Shown here: positions 23,639 to 34,477 of the stretch, in pieces
How positions within the stretch are numbered: the first letter of the stretch is position 1
How the letters are laid out: each line of letters starts with the position of its first letter
Source: Garcia nutans
Taxonomy: Eukaryota; Streptophyta; Magnoliopsida; Malpighiales; Euphorbiaceae
Length of the DNA: 64,000 bases
Assembly: GCA_947685225.1 (NCBI GenBank)
Contig: CANTUV010000024.1
Location: forward strand, 23,392,001 to 23,456,000
Reading direction: 5' to 3'
Translations under genes and position numbers: made by a program
The notes under the pieces: model-generated
Seen by the model: the letters and a program-made list of their open reading frames with translations, nothing else
Told to the model about the DNA's origin: nothing
Databases searched by the model: none

Positions 23639-25022
23639 TGTGAACACTCGAATTTTGAGGCTCGAAAAGCCGATTTTCTCAAACCGCGGACAACTGAGCC
23701 GGACCGGAGGTCCACGGTAAAGTTCACCGAAAATATATCAATATGGTACTTGAAATGTCCGGGACGACGTGAGGATCACGGATATGGTCCCGGAATAATT
23801 TTTGGAGGTCTCTAGCTCCCGAAAAATCAGTTTGAGCGAAAACCGGACAAAACCGGCGGCCCAGCCGCCGTGATCCCGGCGGCTCAGCCGCCAAAACTTT
23901 TCGTCTTTTCGGCTTGTCACATCCACGGCGGCCTGGCCGCCGTCCAGCCCGATTTTGCCTATAAATAGCCTTCAAGTGTTCAGAAAAAGGGGCGGGCTTT
24001 TGGAGATTCCGGGCCTCATGCTGACGAATTTAATCCGTAATCGAAAATCATAATCGAAAGTCCAAGAAAACGAGATCTGGAACTTCGAAGCAGGAAAATC
24101 CTAAGCAAGGTAATATTCTAATCCATCATTTGTCAATTTAAGCATCTCATAAGCATTCAATCTTCTTCTTAATTTCTTCTCGGTCAAAGACCTAATCCTT
24201 TTAGGTCTAAGGCCTAATGGACTAATCAATCAGCCTCTTTGGCACGAAGCCTAAATTGAATCCTTTTGGTACAAAGTACCTAAATTTCACAATTAAAATC
24301 AACCTTTTGGCACGGAGCCTAAATTACACCATTTTGGTACAAAGTACCTAAAATTTCACAATTTAGCACTAAGTGCTAAAACTCACATCTTTGGCAAAAA
24401 GCCCGACAATGCAGGCCAAAGGCCTAAAATTTGCACTCTTTTGGTACAAAGTACCTAAAATTGCACAATTTAGCACTAAGTGCTAAATCTCACAAATTTG
24501 GCAAAAAGCCCGACAATGCAGGCCAAAGGCATAAAATTTGAAGCTTTTTGGTACAAAGTACCTAAATTTCACCATTTAGCACTAAGCGCTAAATCTCACC
24601 AATTTGGCAGAAAGCCCGACAATGCACGAAGCATACACACACACATGCATGAAGCATAATTTTTATCGCCTTTAAATAGGCTTTTCCGAACTACATGGGC
24701 TTTGATCTCCTATTCAAACGGGAGTATGTAGGCATATTTAGGATTCACCCCGAATAGCAAGTCCACAATTTACTAACAATCTGTCTCTTTTTTTCTTCAC
24801 TCCTTTTTGATTTGTTCTTTTTGCAAGTTAGTCAAATGCATGACATAGTCCCCGAATCCTCCTTGGGTTCGCAGACTAGAAACCTTTACATTGGACAAGT
24901 TATTGGAGTCAAACAAGGGTTTTCTTAGTTTTTCCCTTCGAACAAAATAAACTGAGTGGCGACTCCCGACAACGAGTGAACTTTCGCCCGGATCCTTTTC
25001 GGGCGAAAAATCGAGGTTCACA
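23639..25022 (+). repeat. 3' LTR of Tat-4
   Basis: About 98-99 percent identical by eye to 15033-16427. It differs mainly by a 12-base insertion and a loss of about 17 bases in the GC-rich hairpin block (23836-23900), exactly where replication slippage at palindromes is likely. Confidence 0.95.
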
Positions 25023-25640
25023 AGGGTCGAGACCCAAAATCTAGTCTCAGGTCCAAGTACCTAAAATAAATTCAATCTCAGGCCCAAGTACCCAAAATCA
25101 ATCCAGTCTCTGGTCTAAGTACCCAAATCAAATTCAGTCTCGGGTCTAAGTACCCAAATCAAATTTAGTCTCGGGTCTAAGTACACAGTAGGGGATTCAA
25201 GTATCCAAATCAAATTCAGTCTTGGGTCCAAGCACCCATTCTTGGGTCTAAGTACCCAAATCAAATTTATTCTCTGGTCAAGTACCCAATCTCAGGTCTA
25301 AGTACCCAAATCAAATTCAATCTTGGGTCTAAGTACCCAGTCTCGGGTCTAGGTACCCAAATCTAAGTCAATCTTGGGTCACCCAATCTCGGGTCTAAGT
25401 ACCCAGTCTTAGATCCAAGTATGCAAATTAAATTCAATCTCAGGTCCAAGTGCCCAGTCTTGGGTCCAAATACCCAAATTATTTTTGAGTTCAGAACTCA
25501 TTTTGGGTCCAAAACCCAAATCTTTTTCTAGTCTAGAACTCATTTTAGGTCCAGAACCTAAATCTTTTTTTAGTCCAGAACACATTTTAGGTCTAGAACC
25601 CAATCAACCTTGGGTCGAGAACCCATCCTCATCCAAAATC
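25023..25640 (+). repeat. Hairpin minisatellite of Tat-3, right half
   Basis: Continuation of 14860-15032. Units include GGGTCTAAGTACCC and, near the end, GAGTTCAGAACTC, GGGTCCAAAACCC, AGGTCCAGAACCT and GGGTCGAGAACCC. The loop remains C/T-x-A-G/A-like while both stem arms change together. Confidence 0.9.
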
Positions 25641-25705
25641 AGCTCAAAATCATGTTACTTTTCACTTTCTACTAAAGTCTCAGATCTTTCAAGCAAGTGG
25701 CAAAC

Positions 25706-27652
25706 TGTAGACTCTTAAATTTGGATAGATTTAAATTTAAAAAGCTTATGTTGCTACATTATAAATTTAAATTTCTTAAACATTATTTTAGAATTCAATA
25801 GGAGGTTATATCAAAAATACAAAAGTTAGCACTGAAAAATTAATAATAATTTTGGATCGGTTCAATTTTAGGTGGTTCAAATCAACATGTCTTATATTGA
25901 CTTTGGCATCCAAAATTGATATGCGGCTGCCTCATATCCATTTTGGCAGCCAAAATCAATATGAGGGAGGCCTCATAAAATCGATATGAGGCTCCCTCAT
26001 ATCGATTTGGGCAGCCACAATCGATATGAGGGAGGCCTTGTATCAATTTTAGCCTCCTAAATTGATATAAGGCTGCCTCATATCGATTTGGGCAGCCTAA
26101 ATCGATAAGAGGGAGGCCTCATATCAATTTTTAGCCCCTCAATTTGACTAATCCGAGTTCTAAACAATTTTGACCGAGCAATTTGATTTCCTAATTCATA
26201 TAAGATTCAAATTAAGGAGTTTAGGTTTTGATTTAAGTGTTGGTTTCCCTATAAATATAGGATTAACACACAGAGATCGGGGGGTCAATAAGAGAGAGGA
26301 TAACTGATATTTAAAAGAAAGAAGGCAACAAGAAAAAGATAAAAAAAAACAAAAAGAGTCGGTAATCACAATCAAGGCAGTGTCAAGGCACTTGCCAAAT
26401 TGCCAAAGCTCAACCGAAAGAATAGATTGATTCAGGTATTAGAAAATACCAAATGAAGCTTGGTTCAAACCATTTAAATTCAGTGGAGCCAACAAACGAA
26501 GGTGTGCTATTCTGTGTTTACTTCATTTAAGTTTATAGTATTTTACAATTGCTTTAATCTAGTAGCATGAAGTTGGTTTAATTCCAGTAACAATATATTT
26601 AAGTTGTTTAGTCCAATAGCAAATAAAGTTTGGTCGTGATTTAATACAAAACTTTAATGACTTGATTTAATTCAACCTCTTTGGATCTGAACCCTACTTT
26701 TATAAAAACCCTAGATTTGATTATAGTTTACATCAATTAATATATCCGGACAGTGGTATCAATATGCATATTATGTCGTTATTCTTATAAATTCAAGAAT
26801 CTTAATTTCCACACCGTAATCCTAAAACTCTATTTATCTAAAAATAAAACCCTAATTGTATTTTTCTAAAACCTTAAAACATTAATCATATTTTCTTAAA
26901 TGCGAATTTACAAATTAAAAACCCTAGCTTGTTAATCTATTATTTAAATATGATACTTAAATGTAGGATTGATTACTAATGCATGTGTGTTTATGATATG
27001 TCTTAATGGATGGTTTATTTGGTCTTTGATGGATGATTTATTTATGATGGATGATTGATTTTTTTTATTGGTTTATTTTGGTTTCAAGAATTGTAAAATG
27101 TATGTTTTCATATTATGGGTACCTCATTTGTTGAGTATCATGTAATTTAATTTATTTTAAGTTTTGGATCAATGTACAGGATACATTTCCACCAATTGGT
27201 GGGTATCCTATTTTATTTATTTTCTTTTGGACATTGAACAACGGTAAAGGCATGTTTCCATCCATGGATGGGTGCCTATTCATTTATTTTGTTTGAACTC
27301 ATTGTGATTTTAATAAATTAATTATTATTCTTATGATTGCATGTAGTATGGATAATATCATTACAGTTAAGAATTTTATAATATTATGACCTGAAAAGGA
27401 GGTCGGTTCCAGTGAACCAGGTGCTGGGTCATTCTCACCTTCCTCATGCGTACCCAACTGTCTGAACCCAATAAGAGGTTGGAAATTCCTTACGAATCGA
27501 GTCATCCACCCCTTTCTTTTTCTCCGCCCGTCTGGGTGGCGACTCCATTTTCTCTGGGTTTAGGCCTGTGTTCTCTAAGGCCCTGAGCCTAATAGTGTTG
27601 AAGTCGTAAGAACCATTCCATATGGGAGTGGCGGCGAAAATCCCCGCTCACA
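25706..27652 (+). repeat. 3' LTR of Tat-3
   Basis: Starts TGTAGACTCTTAAATTTGG after a polypurine tract and ends ATCCCCGCTCACA. It contains a palindrome array (25880-26140), a TATA-like CCTATAAATATAGG at about 26250, several AAACCCTA motifs, and the conserved GC-rich end (27390-27652). No gene is visible. Confidence 0.88.
25880..26140. repeat. ATCGATATGAGG / CCTCATATCGAT inverted-repeat array
   Basis: At least four inverted copies of CCTCATATCGATTTGGGCAGCC and its reverse complement alternate, able to form stems of 12 bp or more. It sits in U3 upstream of the TATA-like motif. Confidence 0.85.
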
Positions 27653-28573
27653 CCAACAAGTTCTTCTTTACTAATGGATTGTAAGTGATCCATACTAGCA
27701 TATTCTAGTATAGAAATAAAACATTCAAATGTATTGCTAGAATATATGTCAATTTTATATGTGTTACTAACTCTAGCTCCTTTAAATGCAATTTCACCAT
27801 TTAAATTTGTAACTTTGCATCCTTTGGAATCAAAATTTACATCATATCCTTTATCACACAATTGACTTACACTAAGCAATTTATGTTTCAACCCATCAAC
27901 AAGCTAAACATTTTCAATCAAATTTTTACCAAGCATGCCAATGGAGCCAATGCCAGTTATTTTGCATTTAGCATTATTCCCAAAAGTAACATTACCTCCA
28001 TGATTGTAAGTGAAAGTTGTAAAAGTTTTGCATTTCCACTATCCATAATACACAAACCAAGAACTCTCATTGATAGTAGATTTTAGGCATACATACAAAA
28101 ATAATAATGTTCATTTTCTTTTAGGTACCCAAATAAGATTGGGTCCTTAAGGGTTAATAGCAGAAGGATCCTCTAACATGAGATGAGCCTTCTAAATATA
28201 ACAAAATATGCTTTTATCCCCAAATTTCACACAATATGTGCATTGATACAATGTTCTATACGTATGCACTTTCCTATTAAAATTCAATGAACTACGCACA
28301 CAATTTCAAGTATGTGTTGAATGAGCTTGTTTTTGTGCATTTTTGTGTTTATGTTCATGCTTAGTGTATATGAATGCATGATTTACTCTTGGAATTTTTG
28401 TTTTAGAGCTTTGTGCACCTAGTGTAATCCTTTTAGGATTTTTAGGCTTAGTTTGTGCATTGGTGTTATTTACAACTTCAACACTAGAGGTTTGAGTTGC
28501 AGATGCTTTTACAAATATAGCTGTACTAGATGTAGTATTGGATGATCCATTGAATCCTAAACCATGTTTCAAG
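27653..28573 (-). pseudogene. Ty1/copia fragment: gag end, knuckle, protease, pre-integrase
   Basis: On the minus strand the sequence reads from 28572 downward as the end of a copia gag (Lys/Asn-rich), a knuckle-like C-x2-C...C with the His replaced, a GPNLIWVPK-like linker, a protease/spacer region with GGNVTFGNN, and the GAG-pre-integrase segment LKHKLLSVSQLCDKGYD at 27840-27891. Stops and frame changes are frequent. It is cut on both sides by Tat LTRs. The arrangement is that of a Ty1/copia polyprotein, perhaps SIRE-like; the lineage is uncertain. Confidence 0.8.
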
Positions 28574-28578
28574 GAAGG

Positions 28579-30800
28579 TATGAGTGGGGATTTTTGCCTT
28601 CACTCCCGATGGAATGGTTGTTGCCACTTCGGCACTGTTTAGGCTCGGGGCCTTAGAGAACACGGGCCTAAGCCCAGAGAAAATGAAGTCACCACCCGGA
28701 TGGGCCGAGAAAAAGAAAGGGGTGGATGACTCGATTCCTAAGGAATCCCCAACCCTCTAATGGGTTCAAAAAGTTGGGTACGTGTGGGGAAGGTGAGAAA
28801 TGGCCCAACACCCCCACAACGCCCGGTTCATTGGAACCGACCTCCTTTGCAGGTCTTAATATTATAAAATTCTTAATTATAATAATATTATCCATATTAA
28901 ATGCAACAATTAAAATAAAGCATAATTATATTAAAATCAAAGCAATGTCCAAACAAAATAAATAAATGGACACCTATCCAAGGATGGAAACATGTCCTTA
29001 CATCGTTCATGTCTAAACAAAATTGGACACCCACCGAAAGGTGGAAACATGTCCTTTACATTGGTCCAAAATATAAAAGCAATTTAAATTACATAAAATT
29101 TAACTAATGAGGTACCCACAAAGTGGAAACATACCTCTTACAATATTTTAAAATAAAAATAAATCAAAAAAAGTAAATAACCATTCATCATAAATAAATT
29201 ATTCATCAAAGATATCAAACATCAATCAAAATATATAATAAACATTCATCCAATTTAAATAAAACAGTAAATATATTAACTTTAGGGATTCATGCATTAA
29301 TTAGGGTTTCTAGGGTTTTATGTTCAATAACTAGAACTTTGCATATACTAGTTTAATTAGTTGAGAAAAATTTTAAGGTAATAAAATAGCTACTGGATGT
29401 TTAAAAGATTTAAGGTTTTGGATGTTTTTATGAAAATAATGTTACTGTGATTTTAAAAAGTAGGTTTAGTTAGGGTTTTAATCAAACATCATGAAATTAG
29501 GGTTTTGGAACCTTAAGACATTAGGGTTTATAATTTTAAAAGATTGGATTTTAGGTTCACTAGATTAGGGCTTTAGGCATTAATGAAATTGTCATAAAGT
29601 TTTGATATTTTAAAAATTAGGGTTTAGGAAAACTAGAGTTTACTGGATGGGGTTTTAAGAAGTAATAAGATAGTTTAGGGTTTTTGATATTTTGGCAAAC
29701 ATGTTTGAACTTAGGATTTAAGAAAACATGTTTAGAGTTTTATAGAAATAATTATGATTAAAGTTTTTATAAACTATAAAGAAGATTACGGTTTGGAGAT
29801 TTAAGAAGACATTTGAAAATTTTGGACAAAAAGTTAGAGTTTAGATGATTAAAAAATAGTTTAGGGAAAAACAATTTAGGGTTTTAAAGTTTTGAAAACA
29901 GAAAAAACAATTTAGGGTTTTTAAAGTTTTAGAAACAGAAGGATGATTTAGGGTTTTTAAAATTAGATTAGTGTTAAACAATTATATTATTTACTTTAAT
30001 TAAGATCTTAAGTATTGTATGAATTAATTCATGCTACTGCCTAAATTAAATTGAAGGAATAATTAAATAACTTAGGCAGTGTGATGATGATTTTAAAGGT
30101 GAAGATGATTGATGATTGAATAAACTAAAGTTAGAGCAATTTACTTACATTTGAAGGCTCCACCAAATTTGAAGAGATTGAACCAACCTGTTGCCTACTT
30201 CAGATTTGATTTTGGTTGAGCAAAGCAATCTGGAGATCATTGCTTCCTTTGGTTGTTGTCTCTTTCTTGCTAGGGTTTTCTTTTTGGCCGAAAGAATTTT
30301 TGAGTCTCCTATCCAGTAAAACAATTTTCTCCTCCTTTAATTTTGTGTTTTAATGTGGTATTTATAGGAAAAATCAAAAGCCTACTTCCAATTGTCTAAG
30401 GAAATTAAAACCGTTTAGGAAAAGAAATCAAAACCAAATTGAATTTGGTTTCGGAAAAAACTGCGCTGAAAAATTACACTGGCAAAAAAACTGCTGCGAG
30501 TGAAAATTGCGAGCAAAGGCTGGGGCAGGCTCCAATTCGCTGCAGGAAATTCCTGCGGTGAATTGGCCCAAGCCGATTCACTTTCGGTGATGAAATTTTT
30601 CGTTGTCGATTTTTCTATCTGATTTTTATTTTTTTATTTTTATTTATTTTTAACTTTACTCATATTACCTTTTTTATTTTTATTAAAAATTATAAATAAT
30701 AAATACTAAAATAGATATTATTTAATTAAAATACCACTAAAATTATTTTGGACTATAAAAAAATATCGGACCAGACTGGGTCAAAAATTAAGGGTCTACA
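28579..30800 (-). repeat. 3' LTR of Tat-5
   Basis: On the minus strand it starts TGTAGACCCTTAATTTTTGACCC at 30800 and ends with CCCCACTCATA at 28579, a decayed CTCACA. The GC-rich end (28579-28860) and the leader motif GGTGGAGCCTTCAAATGTAA (near 30150-30170) identify it. Ten or so TTAGGGTTT motifs lie at 29290-29960 and a hairpin block at 30525-30570. Confidence 0.88.
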
Positions 30801-30816
30801 GTTAGCCCCCTGCTTG
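30801..30816 (-). promoter_or_regulatory. Polypurine tract of Tat-5
   Basis: On the minus strand AAGCAGGGGGCTAAC immediately precedes the LTR start. Compare AAGCAAGGGGCAAAC in Tat-1. Confidence 0.8.
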
Positions 30817-30879
30817 AATGATCTGAGACTACGACAAAAGAGAGTGAAAAGAAATAAGACTTAGACTTAATTTTTCTGA

Positions 30880-31616
30880 GATGGTTTAGGTTTTGGGTTC
30901 TGGACCCGGTTCGAGTTCTGGACTCGGAAAAGACTTGGGTTCTGGACCCGGAAAAGACTTGGGTTCTGGACCCAAGCTAAGTTCTGGACTTAAGGGTAAT
31001 TTTGGATTCTGGACCTGAGTTAAGTTCTGGACTTAAGAGAGAATTTAGGTTCTGGACCTAAACTAAGTTCTGGACTTAAGGATAATTTGGGTTCTGGACC
31101 CAAGCTAAGTTCAGAACTTAAGGGTAATTTTGGGTTCTGGACCCGAGCTAAGTTCTAGACTTAAGGATAATTTGGGTTCTAAACCCAAGCTAAGTTCTGG
31201 ACTTAAAGGTAATTTGGGTTCTGGACCCAAGCTAAGTTCTGGACTTAAAGGTAATTTGGGTTCTGGACCAGAGCTAAGTTCTGGACTTAAGGGTAATTTA
31301 GGTTTTGGACCCGAGCTAAGTTCTAGACTTAAGAGAGATTTTAGGTTCTGGACCTAAAAGAGATTTGGGTTCTGGACCCGAGCTAAGTTCTAGAATTAAG
31401 AGTAATTTGGGTTCTGGACCCGAGCTAAGCTTTGGACTTAAGAGAGAATTAGGTTATGAACCCGAGCTAAGTTCTGGACTTAAAGGCAATTTGGGTTCTA
31501 GACCCGAGCTAAGTTCTGGACTTAAGTGTAATTTGGGTTCTGGACCCAAGCTAAGTTCTGGACTTAAGAGAGATTTGGGTAATTTGGGTTCTGGACCTGA
31601 GCTAATTGAGATTTAA
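30880..31616 (-). repeat. Hairpin minisatellite of Tat-5
   Basis: Alternating units GGGTTCTGGACCC and AAGTTCTGGACTT (plus-strand reading) of about 38-40 bases per pair, with AGGTTCTGGACCT and GAGTTCTGGACTC variants. The TCTGG loop is nearly constant while both arms of the stem change. Long open frames across it encode a repeated peptide and are artefacts of the period. Confidence 0.92.
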
Positions 31617-31951
31617 TTGTTTGCAAAAATAATTGTAGTCAGTAGGATACTAAAGGAATTTGCAAAAAATTTAGCTAATTTTTACCATACACATATCTTC
31701 TTGCCTCCTGCGTATAAAAATATTTTAAAAGTGCAAAAATATTTATATACATGCAAGTATCTGAATGATTGAATTGAATAATTGAGTTTCCTATTTATTT
31801 ACTGTGTAATTACTATTTATGCAATATTCACCAACTATTCATTTACTGTTTATAAATAGTAATTTACTATTTATCAACAATAATATTTACTTTTTTCATG
31901 AGAATACTATTTTTCTCTTTTTATTTTTGTTTTTTTCCCTTGCAAGTTTTC

Positions 31952-31959
31952 TATATAAA
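31952..31959 (+). promoter_or_regulatory. Putative TATA box of the antisense PMD gene
   Basis: TATATAAA lies 95 bases upstream of the Met at 32047 on the plus strand, opposite to the element's own direction. A captured promoter is possible. Confidence 0.4.
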
Positions 31960-32046
31960 CATTGCAGCTCCATTCTTCATTTCATTTATACTTATACATT
32001 TTGAATTCAGAGGGTTTGGAGAGTTTAGCATAGAGTTGAGGAGAAA

Positions 32047-34477
32047 ATGCATGCTTCAAGATCAGGAACTCAATCTAATGATGAGTTATTGGAGTTTATT
32101 CGGTGGCATGAAAATGGAAATATAAGTCTACTAGCTGGGATGCCGCTTCATCGCAGTTCAAATCAAAAGAGCAAGGTAATTATTTATTTTAACAGCAAAT
32201 TATTTTCTTTTTTCTTTTTTTTTTGTTTTTGATTTGTTTTGTTTTTATTTTTCTTTTTTTTTTGTTGTTGTTTTTTTTTTCGTGTTGTTGTTTTTTATTA
32301 TTTTTTTGTTTCTTTTAAGATTTAGGAAAAATAAATTAATTAGATGAATATATTTAAGAATTTAATAAATAAGTAAATAGATAAACTAAAAATAGAACAT
32401 AAATAAATTTAGTCTAAAAATCAGTGGTATTGGTATAATGATATACTTACCTTGTGTTAACTTATCCTGGCTCCATGTTAGCGTGATCATTGTATTATCC
32501 GGGGCGGAGGGTGTGTCTATAAAGCCCAACAATGGTGTGATGTAGCGCCTTCTCGAGTAAGACTGATTATCCAAGATTGCGGTTTTGAAAACTTTATCTT
32601 GTAATTACCATCCAAAGAGTGTCCGATAGACCGGAGTGTAGTTCAAGCATTGTCAGAACGATGGATGGACACAACCCATACTTTTCACCTACCTATAGGA
32701 GAAATGACCATTGGCCAGGTCGATTATACAGCCATAACTAGTATCCGGTACTATGGCCTTCCGGTCCCTCTTACTAATGATATTTTAACATTCGAAGAAA
32801 TCTAACAGTTAATTGGTAAACCATCATTTAAAGGGCGTTTCAAGATTAAAATTAAGCCAATTCAGAGTTATTGGATGAACTACGAAGGACGAGTTCATAG
32901 GGAAACAACCAAGCAATATGCTCGAGGATTTTTACTATATTTGCTTGGGTTGACCATTTTAGGTAGCACCGAATCCGCCATCCATTTGTTAGTATTGAGG
33001 GCCCTTACTGATATGAGTATGGTATCTCTTTATGGCTGGGGTAAAGCTGGCCTTGCCTGTCTTTACCATGGACTTAACAAAATTTGCAGAAATAAGAAGT
33101 CTTTTGTTGGCTTTATGGCGGTTGTCGAGGTATTCTTCTTCCACCAATGTCAATTCCATTCTTATTCTTGCATGAATTTGATTTTCATTATTGTTGCAGA
33201 TATGGGCATATGAGCACAATCTTGTGAGGGTGCCTGGTATTTCCCGAGAGAGAATCGGGTATCCGAGATTAAATTTTTGGTTGTTAGATCATGTAGAAGT
33301 TCCCTGCTCTCACCATGTGCACACCCAACACTATCTCTTGAGCTGCTTAACCTGGGGCCAGGTAAAATAGCATTAGTATACTTTAAAATTTATATAAAAG
33401 TCCACTTACCTTATTTTGTCGGTCAATTTGACCTGGTGGAACACAGAAGAGCGGACGAACTGGACTTCCTCCATGAATACCGCACTGCCTTTTCAACATA
33501 CCCGCCGAGTCATTGTCGGCCCTATGTCTAGTGGCTGATTTCTCAGAGAGAGAGTATATGAGTGGTTTCTTGGTCTCGAGCAGTGGCAGATCCTGATGCA
33601 TTGCCCAAAATATACTTTAAATATCACATCAATGTCGGAGAATTCATAGTGGTTGGCTTGGCACGGTTATGATGTTGAAACCTTTCTCTATCCACCTGGT
33701 GCATCATATACCCAGTTTATCCAAATAAGGCTCTTGAACTTTGACGTATCTCTTGTTAGTGTATGGGAGATGCTCGAGGAAAATGAGGATAGAGATGAAG
33801 AGGAGTATCATGGAGAGGGAAGAGAATTTGTCTCACATTTTGGGGCTAGCACTTCTCAAGTAAACTTTTACCATTTTTCTATTACAATTGCTTTTTCTTA
33901 ACTTGTTTTGACTTTTTTAATGATTGTTGCAGGCTGCTGGCTCATTTGGTCATGAAGCTGGACCTTCTTTACTGCTTCCCCATTTGCTCAATCTAATTAA
34001 CCGGAGATGTGATCTCATCTACAGTGCATTGATATGAATTACCTGGTAGGTTTTCTTGTTTCATGATAATTTATGCTATATGTATGCATGATTATGTATG
34101 CTCTTACTCTTTTCCTTTCTGGCTCACAGCGGATGCTTGAGGAACAAAATAAGAAATTTCAAGAAGAGTTGGCTGCTAGTCGTCAACAGGTCATCCATTT
34201 TGAGAAATTATATCACCAGTCAGAGCAGGATTTTTGAGACTTCCGGTTTCAGGGGATGAGAGATCCTGGTGCTTCTTCATCTAGAGGGCCCCAAGATGAT
34301 GACCATGAGATCATTTCATCTACTTCGGATGAGGACTGTTACAAATCTGAATTCCAAGGTAATAGAGATTTAGGTGCTCCTATTTCAGGCGGACTCGGGA
34401 CGGGTGATATGCCTCCTCCTCCAACAGGTGATGATTTTTTCAGAGCTTTATTTGATGATCTACCACCTCCTTCTTAG
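32047..34477 (+). pseudogene. Plant mobile domain (PMD) gene, multi-exon, broken
   Basis: Plus-strand exons read as an aminotransferase-like plant mobile domain protein. Exon 1 is 32047-32175 (GT donor at 32176). The PMD core is about 32640-33129, with HTFHLPIGEMTI, then YARGFLLYLLG and the WGKAGLACLYHGL stretch. Introns with GT-AG ends are clear at 33130-33199 and 33860-33932. After the second the frame continues as a Gln/Glu-rich coiled-coil-like stretch (about 34135-34235) and an acidic, Pro-rich tail ending 34477. A TAA at 32803-32805 and further stops after 33530 break it. A 400-base T-rich stretch follows exon 1; its acceptor is unclear. It may be a captured host or MULE-derived gene. 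PMD proteins have roles in silencing and development in plants, but this copy is non-functional. Confidence 0.75.

Larger units (their letters stand above)
15033..25022 (+). mobile_element. Full-length Tat-type retrotransposon Tat-4, recent insertion
   Basis: The element has LTRs at 15033-16427 and 23639-25022 and a perfect 5-bp duplication AGGGT at 15028-15032 and 25023-25027. A primer site follows the 5' LTR and a polypurine tract precedes the 3' LTR. The gag-pol order is gag, RT, RNase H, a second archaeal-type RNase H, then integrase, which is the mark of the Tat lineage. By eye the LTRs differ by about 18 substitutions and two indels of 12 and about 17 bases, roughly 1.3 percent, so the insertion is young. 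It is no longer intact: I see a frameshift, an in-frame stop and no protease motif. Confidence 0.95.
11374..27652 (+). mobile_element. Tat-type element Tat-3 lacking pol, interrupted by Tat-4
   Basis: The visible part starts inside the end of gag at 11374, then has about 2.1 kb of non-coding DNA, hairpin minisatellites (13826-15032, resuming 25023-25640), a polypurine tract (AAGCAAGTGGCAAAC, to 25705) and a 3' LTR (25706-27652). The 10-kb Tat-4 element sits in the minisatellite. Between the gag tail and the minisatellite there is no protease, RT or integrase, so it looks like a non-autonomous form. The 5' part is lost at the junction with the Tat-2 LTR. Confidence 0.8.

Noticed and set aside
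11374..27657. CCAAC follows both the Tat-2 LTR end (11374) and the Tat-3 LTR end (27653), like a target duplication
   Set aside because: The LTRs have opposite orientation and belong to different elements; one of them lies in gag. A five-base match can occur by chance.
31130..31616. Open frames with the repeated peptide GSGPELSSGLKGNL
   Set aside because: They arise because the minisatellite period is close to a multiple of three and lacks stops; same for 13787-14442 and 41208-41529.
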